A stretch of DNA of 64,000 nt from Roseiterribacter gracilis (GCA_018332375.1 BOPV01000001.1:2728001-2792000); one strand, 5' to 3'. Counted from the stretch's first letter, positions 54,745 through 63,369 are shown. A program made the numbers and translations. Notes: generated from the sequence alone by a model not told the origin.

Positions 54745-54815
54745 GTAAAGGTACCTTTACCTCCCACAGGGCCGGCAGCGTGTCAAGCGACCTTTACATC
54801 AGCCTTTTACATCAG
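54745..54815 (-). promoter_or_regulatory. promoter and operator of the XRE/membrane pair
   Basis: A 16-base perfect palindrome GTAAAGGTACCTTTAC (54745-54760) lies next to the Shine-Dalgarno. On the minus strand a perfect -35 TTGACA (complement of 54781-54786) lies about 20 bases before it, so the palindrome covers the -10 to +1 area. Upstream, the half-site ACCTTTAC recurs at 54790-54797, and TTTACATCAG is directly repeated at 54793-54802 and 54806-54815. The arrangement is that of an autorepressed promoter. Confidence 0.75.
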
Positions 54816-55759
54816 CGCGGGCTGGCCCCAGCAATCCACGTGGTGACGCGAAACAGTCCGGTTAATGTCGTGATCCACAATGTGCGCCGGTCGGCGCCGT
54901 CCCAGGCGAGGTCGGTCGCGGCTTCTGGAAGCGGCAACATCCCGATCCAGGATCCGTCCGGGTTGAGCACGATGATGCCGCGCGCGGCTGCGCAATAAAT
55001 GTGGCCCTCGCTGTCGGTCGCGAGCGCGCGTATGCCGCGCCCGTTCGATGCGCTTAGATCGGCCAACAGGCGCGGCGCGGCAGCGAGGTCGTCGGCCGAC
55101 GCGACAAGCACCCGACCTTCTTCGTAATCCGACAAATAAAGCAGCCGTTCATCGGGCGACAAAGCGAGGCCCAACACACCGCGCGGCACGCCTTCGCGCC
55201 GAACCGGGCGGTCGACTTGGTCGTTGGCCGGTGTCGGGTGGCGCCAACGAAATGCGTAAGACGCGCCGTCGCGCGGCGGCGCATGCGACTGTTCGAGATA
55301 CGCAGCGGGATCGGTCCAGAAAACACGGTTGTCGCGTGCGATCACCAGGCGTGTCGGGCCGCCGCGCGTGTCGGCAATCGTCTTGCCGTTGGTTGCCGGC
55401 GTCGGCAGCGCGTCCAGCACGATGTCCGTATCGCTGCCGCGCCGGGTCAGGCGCTGCGACAGGCGCGACGCTTCCCACAAGTGCCCGTCGCCGTCGCGCG
55501 CGCGCCCGTTTGCGACTTGCGCGACACGCTGCACCAACACGCTGCCGTCGGGCGCGATCCGGATCTGCTGCCAAAAATTCGTGTCGCTGAAGACGACTGC
55601 GCCGCGCTCGACGAACAGACCTTCCGCCGTGTGCGCGACGCCTTGCAGGCGCATCTCAGGCGGTGCTGCGAAAATCTGGGCCAGCTCGGCCGGAACCGTC
55701 GGCGCCGGCGCCGGTGGTGCGGGCGCGAGCAGGAACAGCGCGATCAGCGCGCGCAGCAT
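54812..55759 (-). CDS. secreted SMP-30/gluconolactonase-like beta-propeller protein
   Basis: 315 residues. A short hydrophobic N-terminus with a Pro/Ala-rich stretch suggests export. The rest fits a six-bladed beta-propeller of the SMP-30/gluconolactonase type: GVAHTAEGLFVERGAVVFSD, RDGDGHLWEAS, ANGKTIADT-like PATNGKTIADTRGG, GLALSPDERLLYLSDY, and RGIRALATDSEGHIYCAA. These enzymes hydrolyse lactones using a metal ion, but the substrate is unknown. Its start shares one base with the stop of the peptidoglycan-binding gene (TGATG), so the two are coupled. Confidence 0.75.
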   Translation of the reverse strand: MLRALIALFLLAPAPPAPAPTVPAELAQIFAAPPEMRLQGVAHTAEGLFVERGAVVFSDTNFWQQIRIAPDGSVLVQRVAQVANGRARDGDGHLWEASRLSQRLTRRGSDTDIVLDALPTPATNGKTIADTRGGPTRLVIARDNRVFWTDPAAYLEQSHAPPRDGASYAFRWRHPTPANDQVDRPVRREGVPRGVLGLALSPDERLLYLSDYEEGRVLVASADDLAAAPRLLADLSASNGRGIRALATDSEGHIYCAAARGIIVLNPDGSWIGMLPLPEAATDLAWDGADRRTLWITTLTGLFRVTTWIAGASPR

Positions 55760-56853
55760 CAGATCTTCAGGCTGCGCAATGTTTCCGTCGTCGCGATCGC
55801 GTCGGTGCGCTGGCGTGACTTGGCCTGGTACTGCGCCAACGCAGCCACGGTGCCGGGGCCGATGCGGCCGTCGAATTCACCGACCAGGTTGCGCGCGGCC
55901 AAGGCCTGCTGCAGCGACGCGACGTCGTTGCCGCTTGATCCGGCGCGCAGCCGCAACGTGTCGCCGGTCCAGCTTTGCTGCGCCGCCAGCCGCACTTCGC
56001 GCGCGGTCACCAGCATGTAGTCGAGCGCCAACCCGTCCTGCGCCGGATTGTGCGGCCAGTTGAGGCCGGCTGCATCGCGCAGCTTGGCATAGTCGTGCAA
56101 CGGCTCGCCGCTGGTCGCGTCGTACCAGCCGCGCACAGTCTGGCAACCGGCGCTGCTGAAATCGGTCTGGTCGGTGGAGCGGCCCGACGCGTGGATATTG
56201 TCGTAGGGCCGGGTCAGCGCGATCGGCGAGCTGGCTTCATAGCTGAGAGCGTGCAGCGCACGCCGCACGGCAATTCTGCTTTCCATCCGGAACGCGCCGA
56301 ATTGCGGCGCGCGGCTGTCGATGCCGTGCGTGCCGACTTCGTGGCGGTAGAGGCCGGTCGGAAGCTGGTTGGCGATCCCGTCGCCCGCGCCCCAGATGAA
56401 TTGTTCGCGCACGAAGAGGTGGTTCGGCACGGTCGAGCCGGTGAACAGCGCCAGGCGATCGCGCATCCGGTCCCAAATTCCCAGCACGCAATTGAAGCGG
56501 CGGTGATCGACGCGGCGCTCGGACAAGGAGACTCCGGCAGGATCGGGCGGGCCGTCCAGAATCGTGGCGCCGCGAATCCCGACCAGCACCAAAGGTGTCT
56601 GGAGTTCAAACCGGTTCCAGCGCGCCAAGGCGGTCAGTGCGTCGGGCGTGACCCGGAACGGCGTCATGTCGAACGGGGCCGGGACATGCGCGTAGTCGGG
56701 CGAGCGCGGATCGGGCGACGGGCCGACCGGTCCCAACGGGTCGATCACGGGCGCCGACTTGGGTTGCGCCACCAGTTCGACGAGGCGCTGGCCCGCATCG
56801 GGCGCTTCGCCGTTATCGACGCCGTCTTCCGGCTTGCCGTCCTGCTTTTTCAT
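55759..56853 (-). CDS. putative cell-wall enzyme with peptidoglycan-binding domain
   Basis: 364 residues. The N-terminal about 60 residues are polar and disordered with no signal peptide. A central domain (about 80-270) carries RHEVGTHG and NIHASGRSTDQTDFSSAGCQ, an NIH...GCQT signature seen in phage and bacterial lysin-like proteins and similar in spacing to the His/Ser-x-Gly-Cys site of L,D-transpeptidases. The C-terminal about 65 residues are a PG_binding_1 domain (LRLRAGSSGNDVASLQQALA, then FDGRIGPGTVAALAQYQ). A peptidoglycan hydrolase or transpeptidase role is inferred. It is upstream of and coupled to the beta-propeller gene. Confidence 0.7.
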   Translation of the reverse strand: MKKQDGKPEDGVDNGEAPDAGQRLVELVAQPKSAPVIDPLGPVGPSPDPRSPDYAHVPAPFDMTPFRVTPDALTALARWNRFELQTPLVLVGIRGATILDGPPDPAGVSLSERRVDHRRFNCVLGIWDRMRDRLALFTGSTVPNHLFVREQFIWGAGDGIANQLPTGLYRHEVGTHGIDSRAPQFGAFRMESRIAVRRALHALSYEASSPIALTRPYDNIHASGRSTDQTDFSSAGCQTVRGWYDATSGEPLHDYAKLRDAAGLNWPHNPAQDGLALDYMLVTAREVRLAAQQSWTGDTLRLRAGSSGNDVASLQQALAARNLVGEFDGRIGPGTVAALAQYQAKSRQRTDAIATTETLRSLKI

Positions 56854-57014
56854 CGCATCAGGCTGCGTCCAACAAAGCCGCGCGGCAAGCCATCCGCGTT
56901 AAGAATTGCCCGGCCTGCGCTGTTGAACAGGTCGTGAAGGTGCTGCGCAGTTAAAAGAAAGTTCACGCTCATACCGCTAGGTCGCAGCGATACTCTTCCG
57001 AGGAGCAACGCAAC

Positions 57015-57884
57015 GTGATCGCCCTTATCGGGGTCGCCGTCATTCTGGTCACCGTGTTCGGCGCGTACATCGCGTCCGGTGGCAAGATGTCGATCATCAT
57101 CCACGCCCTGCCGTTCGAAATGACGATGATTATGGGTGCCGGCATCGGCGCCTTCCTCATCTCGAACCCGATGCATGTCACCAAAGGCGCGCTGAAGGAC
57201 CTCAAGGTCGCGCTGAAAGGCTCGCATTGGACCAAGCAGGACTTTCAGGACCTGCTGTGCCTGATGTTCGCTCTGATCAAGCTGATGCGCCAGAAAGGCG
57301 CCATCGCAGTCGAGCCGCACGTGGACGCGCCGGACAAGTCCGAGATCTTCAAGCGCTATCCGCACATCCTCGACGATCACTTCGTCTTGCCGTTCATCGC
57401 CGACACGATGCGCATGATGACCATGAACGTGAACGACCCGCACCAGGTCGAAGACGCGATGGAAAAGCAGCTCAAAAAGCACCACGCCGAAATTCTGGCT
57501 CCGGCCAACGCGCTGCAGACCCTGGCCGACGGTACGCCGGCGCTGGGTATCGTCGCGGCGGTGCTGGGCGTCATTAAGACCATGGCCTCGATCGATCAGC
57601 CGCCGCCCGTTCTGGGTCTGCTGATCGGCGGCGCGCTAGTCGGTACCTTCCTCGGCGTGTTCCTCGCCTATGGTCTGATCGGTCCGTTCGCGGCGCGCAT
57701 CAAACAGGCGCATCAACAGGACGGCCAATTCTACGCGGTGGTGCGCGACGCGCTGGTCGCGTTCCTGCACGGCCACAGCCCGCAAGTCTCGGTCGAAGTC
57801 GCACGCGGCAACGTCCCGAGCCATTTCCAACCGTCGTTCCAGGAACTGGAAGCGGCGCTGGGCCAAGTTCCGGCGGGAAGCTGA
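57015..57884 (+). CDS. motA: flagellar motor stator protein MotA
   Basis: 289 residues with four membrane helices, from GTG with GAGGAG upstream. The N-terminal LVTVFGAYIASGGKMSI, the cytoplasmic loop with charged residues that contact FliG (LMRQKGAIAVEPHV), and the last two helices (PALGIVAAVLGVIKTM, with the conserved Pro, and LIGGALVGTFLGVFLAYGLI) are standard. MotA5-MotB2 forms the proton-driven stator. The stop is 6 bases before motB. No recognisable chemotaxis or other flagellar genes are adjacent. Confidence 0.96.
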   Translation: MIALIGVAVILVTVFGAYIASGGKMSIIIHALPFEMTMIMGAGIGAFLISNPMHVTKGALKDLKVALKGSHWTKQDFQDLLCLMFALIKLMRQKGAIAVEPHVDAPDKSEIFKRYPHILDDHFVLPFIADTMRMMTMNVNDPHQVEDAMEKQLKKHHAEILAPANALQTLADGTPALGIVAAVLGVIKTMASIDQPPPVLGLLIGGALVGTFLGVFLAYGLIGPFAARIKQAHQQDGQFYAVVRDALVAFLHGHSPQVSVEVARGNVPSHFQPSFQELEAALGQVPAGS

Positions 57885-57890
57885 TTCGTT

Positions 57891-58787
57891 ATGGCTGAAA
57901 AAGGTGCCGGCGCCTCGATCATCATCAAGAAGCATGGTGATGATCACGAACACGGCCATCACGGCGGTGCGTGGAAAGTCGCCTATGCCGACTTCGTGAC
58001 CGCGATGATGGCGTTCTTTCTGCTGCTATGGCTGCTGAACGCCACGTCGGAAGAGCAGAAGAAGGGCATCGCCGATTATTTCGACCCGAACGTCAGCGCG
58101 TCGTCGTCGCGCAGCGGTTCGGGCGGCGTGTTGGGCGGCACGACCCTGGCGCCCAAAGGCGCGATGACGTCGGACTCGTCGAACTTCGAACTCAAGCGCA
58201 ACGAGCGCCTGGCACCGGTCGAAGAAGCCGACACAGTCAGCCAAGAAACCAAGATCGAGACCGAAGCCAAGGCAGCCGCCGAACAGGCACGCAAGGAAGA
58301 AGAAGAGCGCTTCAAGTCGGTCGAAAAGGCGCTCAAGGAAACGCTCGAGAAACAACCCGAGCTGAAAAACCTGGCGCAGAATCTGTTGATCGACAGCACC
58401 GCCGAAGGGCTGCGCATTCAGCTGATCGACCAGCAGAACTATTCGATGTTCGAACGCGGCTCGGCCTATATGACGCCCGAAGCACGCCGTCTGGTCGCGC
58501 AGATCGTGCAAGTCGTGAACCAGCTCAACAACAAGCTTTCAATCCGCGGTCATACCGACTCGCGCCCGTTCGTCAGCCGCGCCGGCTACGACAACTGGAA
58601 CCTGTCGAGCGACCGCGCGCTCGACACGCGCCTGGCCTTGCTTGAAGGCGGGTTGGATCCGCGCCGGATCTCGAACGTCACCGGTCTTGCCGACGGCGAA
58701 CCGCTGGTTCCGGATCCGCTCGACGCGCGCAACCGCCGTATGTCGATCATCCTGCTGCGCGAAGCCAAAGGCGTGCCCGGCAAATAG
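57891..58787 (+). CDS. motB: flagellar motor stator protein MotB
   Basis: 298 residues. A cytoplasmic His-rich N-terminus is followed by the single membrane helix with the proton-carrying Asp-34 (AYADFVTAMMAFFLLLWLL). A plug and charged linker (about 90-150) leads to a C-terminal OmpA-like peptidoglycan-binding domain with SIRGHTDSRPF, NWNLSSDRALDTR, and NRRMSIILL. This anchors the stator to the cell wall. The long Ser/Glu/Lys-rich linker is typical of alphaproteobacterial MotB. Confidence 0.96.
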   Translation: MAEKGAGASIIIKKHGDDHEHGHHGGAWKVAYADFVTAMMAFFLLLWLLNATSEEQKKGIADYFDPNVSASSSRSGSGGVLGGTTLAPKGAMTSDSSNFELKRNERLAPVEEADTVSQETKIETEAKAAAEQARKEEEERFKSVEKALKETLEKQPELKNLAQNLLIDSTAEGLRIQLIDQQNYSMFERGSAYMTPEARRLVAQIVQVVNQLNNKLSIRGHTDSRPFVSRAGYDNWNLSSDRALDTRLALLEGGLDPRRISNVTGLADGEPLVPDPLDARNRRMSIILLREAKGVPGK

Positions 58788-58833
58788 CAAGCGCCGGCTT
58801 GCACACCGCCCGCAAACGCGCTCGGCTTCGTCC

Positions 58834-59739
58834 ATGCGCATTGTGAGCTGTGGCGAAGCAGTCGTCGATTTTCTGCCGGCCGATGCAAGCTGGTCGGCCC
58901 GCGCCGGCGGGTCGCCGTTCAATGTTGCGATCGGCCTGGCGCGGCTTGGCGTTGCGACCGGCTTTCTCGGACGTCTGTCGACTGATCTGTTCGGCGACAA
59001 GTTCGTCGCCCAACTCGAACGCGAACAGATCGCGACGTCGTTGGTGACGCGCAGCACCGACCCGTCGCTGCTGGCCTTCGTCGATCTGACGCAGACGACG
59101 CCGCGCTATGGATTTTACGGCAACGGCGCTGCGGATTTCGGCCTGACCGCCGCACCCGGCCTGCCCGACACAGTGCGCGCATTGCATGTCGGTTCGCTGG
59201 CCTGGGCGATGGGCAGCACCGCCGCGACGTTGGAAAGTCTGGTTGCGCGCGAATTCACGCGGCGCCTGATTTCGTTCGATCCCAATCCGCGCCCCTCGTT
59301 GCTGGGCGACGCAGCCGCGATCCGCGCCCGGTTTGATCGAAGCCTGGCGCGCGCGCACATCGTCAAACTGTCGGACGAAGATCTCGCCTTCCTGCTGCCC
59401 GGCCACACGCCCGACCAAGCGGCCGAGTTGTTCGTCGCGCGCGGCGTGCTGCTGGCGATCGTGACGCGCGGTACGCAGGACACGATCTGGCGCTGCGCCG
59501 GCGGCGGCGGCACGACACCGATCGTCGCGACCGCGGTGGCCGACACGATCGGCGCCGGCGATTCCTTTACCGCCGGCCTGCTGGCCGCGTTGTCGGCGCG
59601 CGATCTCGATTCGTCGACCTTGTTGCGCGCTGCACCGCGCGAGCTGCTTGCTGCCTGCATCGCCGAGGCGACGCGGTGCGCATCGATCACCTGCAGCCGG
59701 ATCGGCGCCGATCCGCCGCATCGACGAGACCTGGCATGA
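58834..59739 (+). CDS. PfkB-family carbohydrate kinase (fructokinase-like)
   Basis: 301 residues, ribokinase fold. The N-terminal GEAVVDFLPAD and GGSPFNVAIGLARLG (PfkB signature 1), the substrate region DLTQTTPRYGFYGNG, and the C-terminal ADTIGAGDSFTAGLLAAL (signature 2 with the catalytic Asp) are present. It would phosphorylate a sugar with ATP; fructose is the best guess. ATG 58834 fits the conserved N-terminus. Its stop overlaps the TRIC gene start by 4 bases. Confidence 0.92.
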   Translation: MRIVSCGEAVVDFLPADASWSARAGGSPFNVAIGLARLGVATGFLGRLSTDLFGDKFVAQLEREQIATSLVTRSTDPSLLAFVDLTQTTPRYGFYGNGAADFGLTAAPGLPDTVRALHVGSLAWAMGSTAATLESLVAREFTRRLISFDPNPRPSLLGDAAAIRARFDRSLARAHIVKLSDEDLAFLLPGHTPDQAAELFVARGVLLAIVTRGTQDTIWRCAGGGGTTPIVATAVADTIGAGDSFTAGLLAALSARDLDSSTLLRAAPRELLAACIAEATRCASITCSRIGADPPHRRDLA

Positions 59740-60344
59740 TCGAAGCGCTTGCCTGGATTGGACTGGTCGCCTTCGCGATTTCGGGCGCGACCGCGGCGGC
59801 GCAGGCGCGGCTCGACGTCGTCGGCTTCGCGCTGGTTGCGGTGGTGACCGGATTCGGCGGCGGCACGTTGCGCGATCTGGTGCTGGGCGTGCGGCCGGTA
59901 AATTGGGTCGAACATCCAGCCGGGCTTTGGCTGTGCGCGCTGACCGGCATCGTCTGTTTCATCTTCGAACGCGGCTTGCAGCATCGCCGGCTGAATCAGT
60001 TGCTGCCTTGGGCCGACGCGCTTGGGCTTGGCGCCTTTGCCGTGATCGGCACCGAGATCGCGCTGCGCACCGGCGCCGGTCCGTTCATTTCGATTTTGAT
60101 GGGCGTCGCCACCGCAACGATCGGTGGCCTGGCGCGCGACGTGTTGTGCAACCAGGTGCCGATGGTGTTGCGCAAAGAAATCTACGCGCTGGCGGCGGCG
60201 CTGGGTGCGACGACCTTCGTCGTGATGCTGGAAGTCGGCATGCCGCAGGAAGTCGCGGCGATCATCGGTTTTGCCGCCGGCCTAACATTGCGCGCAGCCG
60301 CGATTGCGTTGCGCCTATCGCTACCGACCGCGCGGGCGCGCTAG
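59736..60344 (+). CDS. TRIC cation channel/UPF0126 family membrane protein
   Basis: 202 residues, seven membrane helices in two repeated halves. Each half contains a glycine-rich GGG(T/L)xRD motif ([13 protein letters not shown] and [15 protein letters not shown]), the family hallmark. Bacterial TRIC homologues are trimeric potassium-permeable channels. It is co-translated with the PfkB kinase and converges with the serine dehydratase gene (4-base overlap). Confidence 0.92.
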   Translation: MIEALAWIGLVAFAISGATAAAQARLDVVGFALVAVVTGFGGGTLRDLVLGVRPVNWVEHPAGLWLCALTGIVCFIFERGLQHRRLNQLLPWADALGLGAFAVIGTEIALRTGAGPFISILMGVATATIGGLARDVLCNQVPMVLRKEIYALAAALGATTFVVMLEVGMPQEVAAIIGFAAGLTLRAAAIALRLSLPTARAR

Positions 60345-61696
60345 CAGGCGGTGACGTTGGTCGCCAAACCGCCGAGCGACGTTTCCTTGTAGGCCTGCGC
60401 CATGTCGGCGCCGGTACGTTTCATGGTGCGGATCACGTCGTCGAGCGAGACGTGGTGCGTGCCGTCGCCTGACATCGCCAGCCGCGCTGCTTCGATCGCT
60501 TTCACTGCGCCAACCGCGTTGCGTTCGATGCACGGGATCTGCACCAGCGCCTTCACCGGATCGCAGGTGAGGCCCAGATTGTGCTCCATGCCGATCTCGG
60601 CTGCGTTTTCGATCTGCGCGTTGGTGCCGCCCAGCGCTGCGGTCAGTCCAGCAGCCGCCATCGAACAAGCGACGCCGACTTCACCCTGACATCCGACTTC
60701 GGCGCCCGAGATCGATGCGTTGCGCTTGTAGAGTCCGCCGATCGCACCCGCCGTCAGCAGAAAGCTGCGCACACCGGCCGGCGTGCCGCCCGCGAGTTTG
60801 ACGTAGTAGGTCAGCACCGCAGGCACGATGCCCGCCGCGCCCATCGTCGGCGCAGTGACGACACGGCCGCCCGCTGCATTCTCTTCGTTGACCGCCAGCG
60901 CCCAGACATTGACCCAATCGAGCGCCGCCAGCGGATCGGCGGTAATACGGTCGCGGCAAATCTGCGCCAGGCGCGCTGCACGGCGCTTCACGCGCAAGCC
61001 GCCCGGCAATTCGCCGTCTTCGCGCATGCCGCGCGCAATCGTCGACTGCATCGCCGACCAGATCGCATCCAATCCCGCTTCGATCTGCGCGTCGTCGCGC
61101 GAAGCGCGTTCGTTCGCGTGCTGTAGATCGGCGATCGAGAAATTGTTGCGCGCGCATTGTTCGAGCAGTTCGGCCGCGCTGTTGAACGGATGGGGCACCG
61201 CGACTTCGCCGCTCGCCGGCGCGTTCAAGCGGGCCTCGTCTTCGTCGACCACGAACCCGCCACCGACCGAGTAGTAGATGCGGTTGTCGATCACCTCGCC
61301 CGATTCGTCATACGCCGCAAAGCGCACGCCGTTGGGGTGAAAGGTCGGCATGATCTCGCCGCGAAAATCCATGTCGCGCGTGGGATCGAACGCAATCACA
61401 TGCGTGCCGCCGAGATTGAGTTTCTTGGTCGCACGGATCTCGGCCACGGTCGGCGCGATAATGTCCGGATCAATCGTGTCCGGCGATGCGCCGGCAAGGC
61501 CCAACAACACGGCGCGATCGGTGCCGTGACCGACGCCGGTCAACGCCAACGAGCCCATCAACTCGATCGTGATGCGGTGCACAAGATCGCGATTCAGCCG
61601 CTCGACGAAGCGTTTCGCGGCAAGCATCGGCCCAACCGTATGCGACGAAGACGGGCCGATTCCAGGTTTGAACAGATCGAAAACGGAGATGCTCAT
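60341..61696 (-). CDS. sdaA: L-serine ammonia-lyase (iron-sulfur type)
   Basis: 451 residues, single-chain enzyme converting L-serine to pyruvate and ammonia using a [4Fe-4S] cluster. The N-terminal beta domain has [18 protein letters not shown] and [12 protein letters not shown]; the C-terminal alpha domain has [40 protein letters not shown] and [19 protein letters not shown], which supply the cluster cysteines. The C-terminal Cys typical of this enzyme (ends TAC) is also present. A short, separate transcript runs the other way from just upstream of its start. Confidence 0.95.
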   Translation of the reverse strand: MSISVFDLFKPGIGPSSSHTVGPMLAAKRFVERLNRDLVHRITIELMGSLALTGVGHGTDRAVLLGLAGASPDTIDPDIIAPTVAEIRATKKLNLGGTHVIAFDPTRDMDFRGEIMPTFHPNGVRFAAYDESGEVIDNRIYYSVGGGFVVDEDEARLNAPASGEVAVPHPFNSAAELLEQCARNNFSIADLQHANERASRDDAQIEAGLDAIWSAMQSTIARGMREDGELPGGLRVKRRAARLAQICRDRITADPLAALDWVNVWALAVNEENAAGGRVVTAPTMGAAGIVPAVLTYYVKLAGGTPAGVRSFLLTAGAIGGLYKRNASISGAEVGCQGEVGVACSMAAAGLTAALGGTNAQIENAAEIGMEHNLGLTCDPVKALVQIPCIERNAVGAVKAIEAARLAMSGDGTHHVSLDDVIRTMKRTGADMAQAYKETSLGGLATNVTAC

Positions 61697-61714
61697 GCGG
61701 CTTCTTCTACACGC

Positions 61715-61742
61715 TTGAATGCGGCAGCCACATCGCTACCTT
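61715..61742 (+). promoter_or_regulatory. candidate promoter of the short super-Shine-Dalgarno transcript
   Basis: TTGAAT (61715-61720) and TACCTT (61737-61742) are separated by 16 bases, a reasonable sigma-70 type pair. Transcription would start near 61750, giving a 5' leader of about 30 bases before the small ORF. Confidence 0.4.
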
Positions 61743-61765
61743 TTGCTGTGTAAGCGCAACCCACG

Positions 61766-61780
61766 AAAGGAGGTGATCCA
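61766..61780 (+). promoter_or_regulatory. extended ribosome-binding site fully complementary to the 16S rRNA 3' end
   Basis: AAAGGAGGTGATCCA is the exact complement of the conserved 16S tail (TGGATCACCTCCTTT). This is 15 contiguous pairs where ordinary sites in this window have 4-7. The final A directly abuts an ATG. Confidence 0.85.
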
Positions 61781-61852
61781 ATGTCGCATTCCCATAGGCG
61801 CGTCGGATCTTTGGCGGTCGAAACCCAAGTGGGGGTCGGTCTCCTGGCGTAG
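61781..61852 (+). CDS. 23-residue small ORF behind a perfect extended Shine-Dalgarno
   Basis: ATG 61781 to TAG 61850-61852. The peptide begins MSHSHRRVGSLAVETQ and continues with Val/Gly/Leu residues; it has no signal or clear membrane helix. The Shine-Dalgarno core is 6 bases from the ATG, good spacing. A strong hairpin terminator closes the unit about 30 bases after the stop. It may encode a real small protein, or the RNA may act mainly by binding ribosomes. Too short for standard gene finders. Confidence 0.55.
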   Translation: MSHSHRRVGSLAVETQVGVGLLA

Positions 61853-61880
61853 GTCGCGCCTCAGGAATCCGTATCTGGGC

Positions 61881-61918
61881 GGGGCCGGTCCTTTGTTGGA
61901 TCGGCCCCGTTCGGTTTT
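61881..61918 (+). terminator. intrinsic terminator of the short transcript
   Basis: GGGGCCGGTCC (61881-61891) pairs with GGATCGGCCCC (61898-61908), one G-U pair, around a TTTGTT loop. It is followed by GTTCGGTTTT. It closes the small-ORF unit and also faces the converging MetE-like gene. Confidence 0.75.
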
Positions 61919-61924
61919 ACATCG

Positions 61925-63076
61925 CTAGTTCTTCCACAAACGTTCGGTGGCGATCGCGGCACCTTCGGCCAATGCCGCGAGCTTCGCGAAAGCGATGTCG
62001 GGATGCACCGTGCCGTAGCCCGCGAAGGTCGAGAATCCACAATCACTGCCGGCCAAAACGCGCTCGCGCCCGACGATGCCCGCGAACCGCACGATCCGTT
62101 CCGCGACCAACAGCGGATGTTCGATAAAGTTGGTGGTCGAATCGAGCACGCCCGGAATCAACACGACGTCGTCGGGTAGTTTGTAGCGCGTCCACACGTC
62201 CCATTCATGGGCGTGGCGCGGATTGGCGGCTTCGAACGACAGCGCGCCCGCTTTCAGTTTCAGCAGCACTGGCGCGATGCGCTCCAACGCGACGTCGCAA
62301 TGATGCGGGCCTTCGTAATTGCCCCAGCAGGCATGCACGCGGATCTGCGCCTTCGGTATGTTTGCCAACGCCGCATTGAGAACCGCGACGTGCCGGTCGA
62401 TGCGCGCCAGAAATTCGTCGTCGCTGCGATCCTTGAACATCATGTGGCGGCCCAGCGCCAAATCCGGACTGTCGATCTGCAGCACGAATCCGGCCGCGAC
62501 GATGGCTTCGTATTCGGCGCGCATCGCGGTCGCCAGCGCGTCGAGATAGGAATCGTCGTCGGGATAAAAATCGTTGGGCTGGAACAGCGCGATGACGCCC
62601 GGCGCGGCCGCGTTCATGAACGCGCCGGGCGCAGGGGTTGCGCGCAATGCGGCGTGAAAATGTTTCAGATCGGCTTCGAGCGGCGCCATCGTCTTGACCG
62701 CAATCGGTCCGACGCAGCGCGGGCGCGTATGGGTCGGCGTGCCGCCGCCGGTGCGAACTGCGTGCGCAGCGAAGCCCGGGAATTGTTCGAGGTCGGCCGG
62801 AATGCGGCGCGGCGTGTCGCCGTCGAATCCGGTCAGGCGATGTTTGATATAGGCGGCGTAGCTGATCTTCGACATCTCACCGTCGCTGACGATGTCGATG
62901 CCGGCGTCGCGCTGGCGTCGCACGATGTCGGCGACGGCGCGACCGAAGACGTCATCGACCTGCGCTGGATCCAGCGGGTCGCCGCGTTCTTCGGCGAACA
63001 GCAACTCTGCCACGTCGACTGGACGTGGCAGGCTGCCAACATGCGTGGTGAGAATTCGGTCGCGGCTGATCTGCAC
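61925..63076 (-). CDS. MetE C-terminal-like (UROD/MetE superfamily) methyltransferase
   Basis: 383 residues, a TIM barrel that matches only the C-terminal, zinc-binding half of cobalamin-independent methionine synthase and the related epoxyalkane:coenzyme M transferases. Visible are TTHVGSLPRP at the N-terminus, DIVSDGEMSK, zinc ligands HxC in VHACWGNYEG and the later Cys in GSDCGFST, and LQIDSPDLALGRH. It is too short to be full MetE, so it may use another methyl donor or thiol. It starts at GTG 63076 with no strong Shine-Dalgarno. Confidence 0.85.
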   Translation of the reverse strand: MQISRDRILTTHVGSLPRPVDVAELLFAEERGDPLDPAQVDDVFGRAVADIVRRQRDAGIDIVSDGEMSKISYAAYIKHRLTGFDGDTPRRIPADLEQFPGFAAHAVRTGGGTPTHTRPRCVGPIAVKTMAPLEADLKHFHAALRATPAPGAFMNAAAPGVIALFQPNDFYPDDDSYLDALATAMRAEYEAIVAAGFVLQIDSPDLALGRHMMFKDRSDDEFLARIDRHVAVLNAALANIPKAQIRVHACWGNYEGPHHCDVALERIAPVLLKLKAGALSFEAANPRHAHEWDVWTRYKLPDDVVLIPGVLDSTTNFIEHPLLVAERIVRFAGIVGRERVLAGSDCGFSTFAGYGTVHPDIAFAKLAALAEGAAIATERLWKN

Positions 63077-63086
63077 GCAACCGAGT

Positions 63087-63239
63087 CTAGGACGACTTGC
63101 TGTCTTCTTCGACGTGTTCGTCCTGAGCTGGCGCCTGGCTCGGCGTCACGATCTTGCTCGGCACGTTGATCGGCACGACCGCGCCGAACACGTCCATTTG
63201 GCCGAGCCCGCCATACGATCCAAATCCACCCAGCGACAT
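63087..63239 (-). CDS. small hypothetical protein
   Basis: 50 residues. The N-terminal half is Gly-rich (MSLGGFGSYGGLGQM) and the C-terminal half is acidic and polar. ATG 63239 is chosen because GGAGG lies 5 bases upstream of it, inside the longer frame that opens at 63269. It ends 10 bases before the start of the MetE-like gene, so the two are probably co-transcribed. No family was recognised. Confidence 0.5.
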   Translation of the reverse strand: MSLGGFGSYGGLGQMDVFGAVVPINVPSKIVTPSQAPAQDEHVEEDSKSS

Positions 63240-63369
63240 CGCCGCCTCCATCCAACGTTGACGGGGCATGGGCGGTGCAAGCCCGAGTCCAAGCGCCGGG
63301 CCGCAGAAAGGCTGGGATTCTTGCGGGCGCGACCCGGTCAGACCCGGGCCGCCCTGCAGAATCTTCCCG

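Noticed and set aside
56940..56990. Sigma-28-type promoter before motA (TTAAA ... ACCGCTAG)
   Set aside because: The spacing is 17 instead of about 15 bases and three of eight -10 positions mismatch; not strong enough to annotate.
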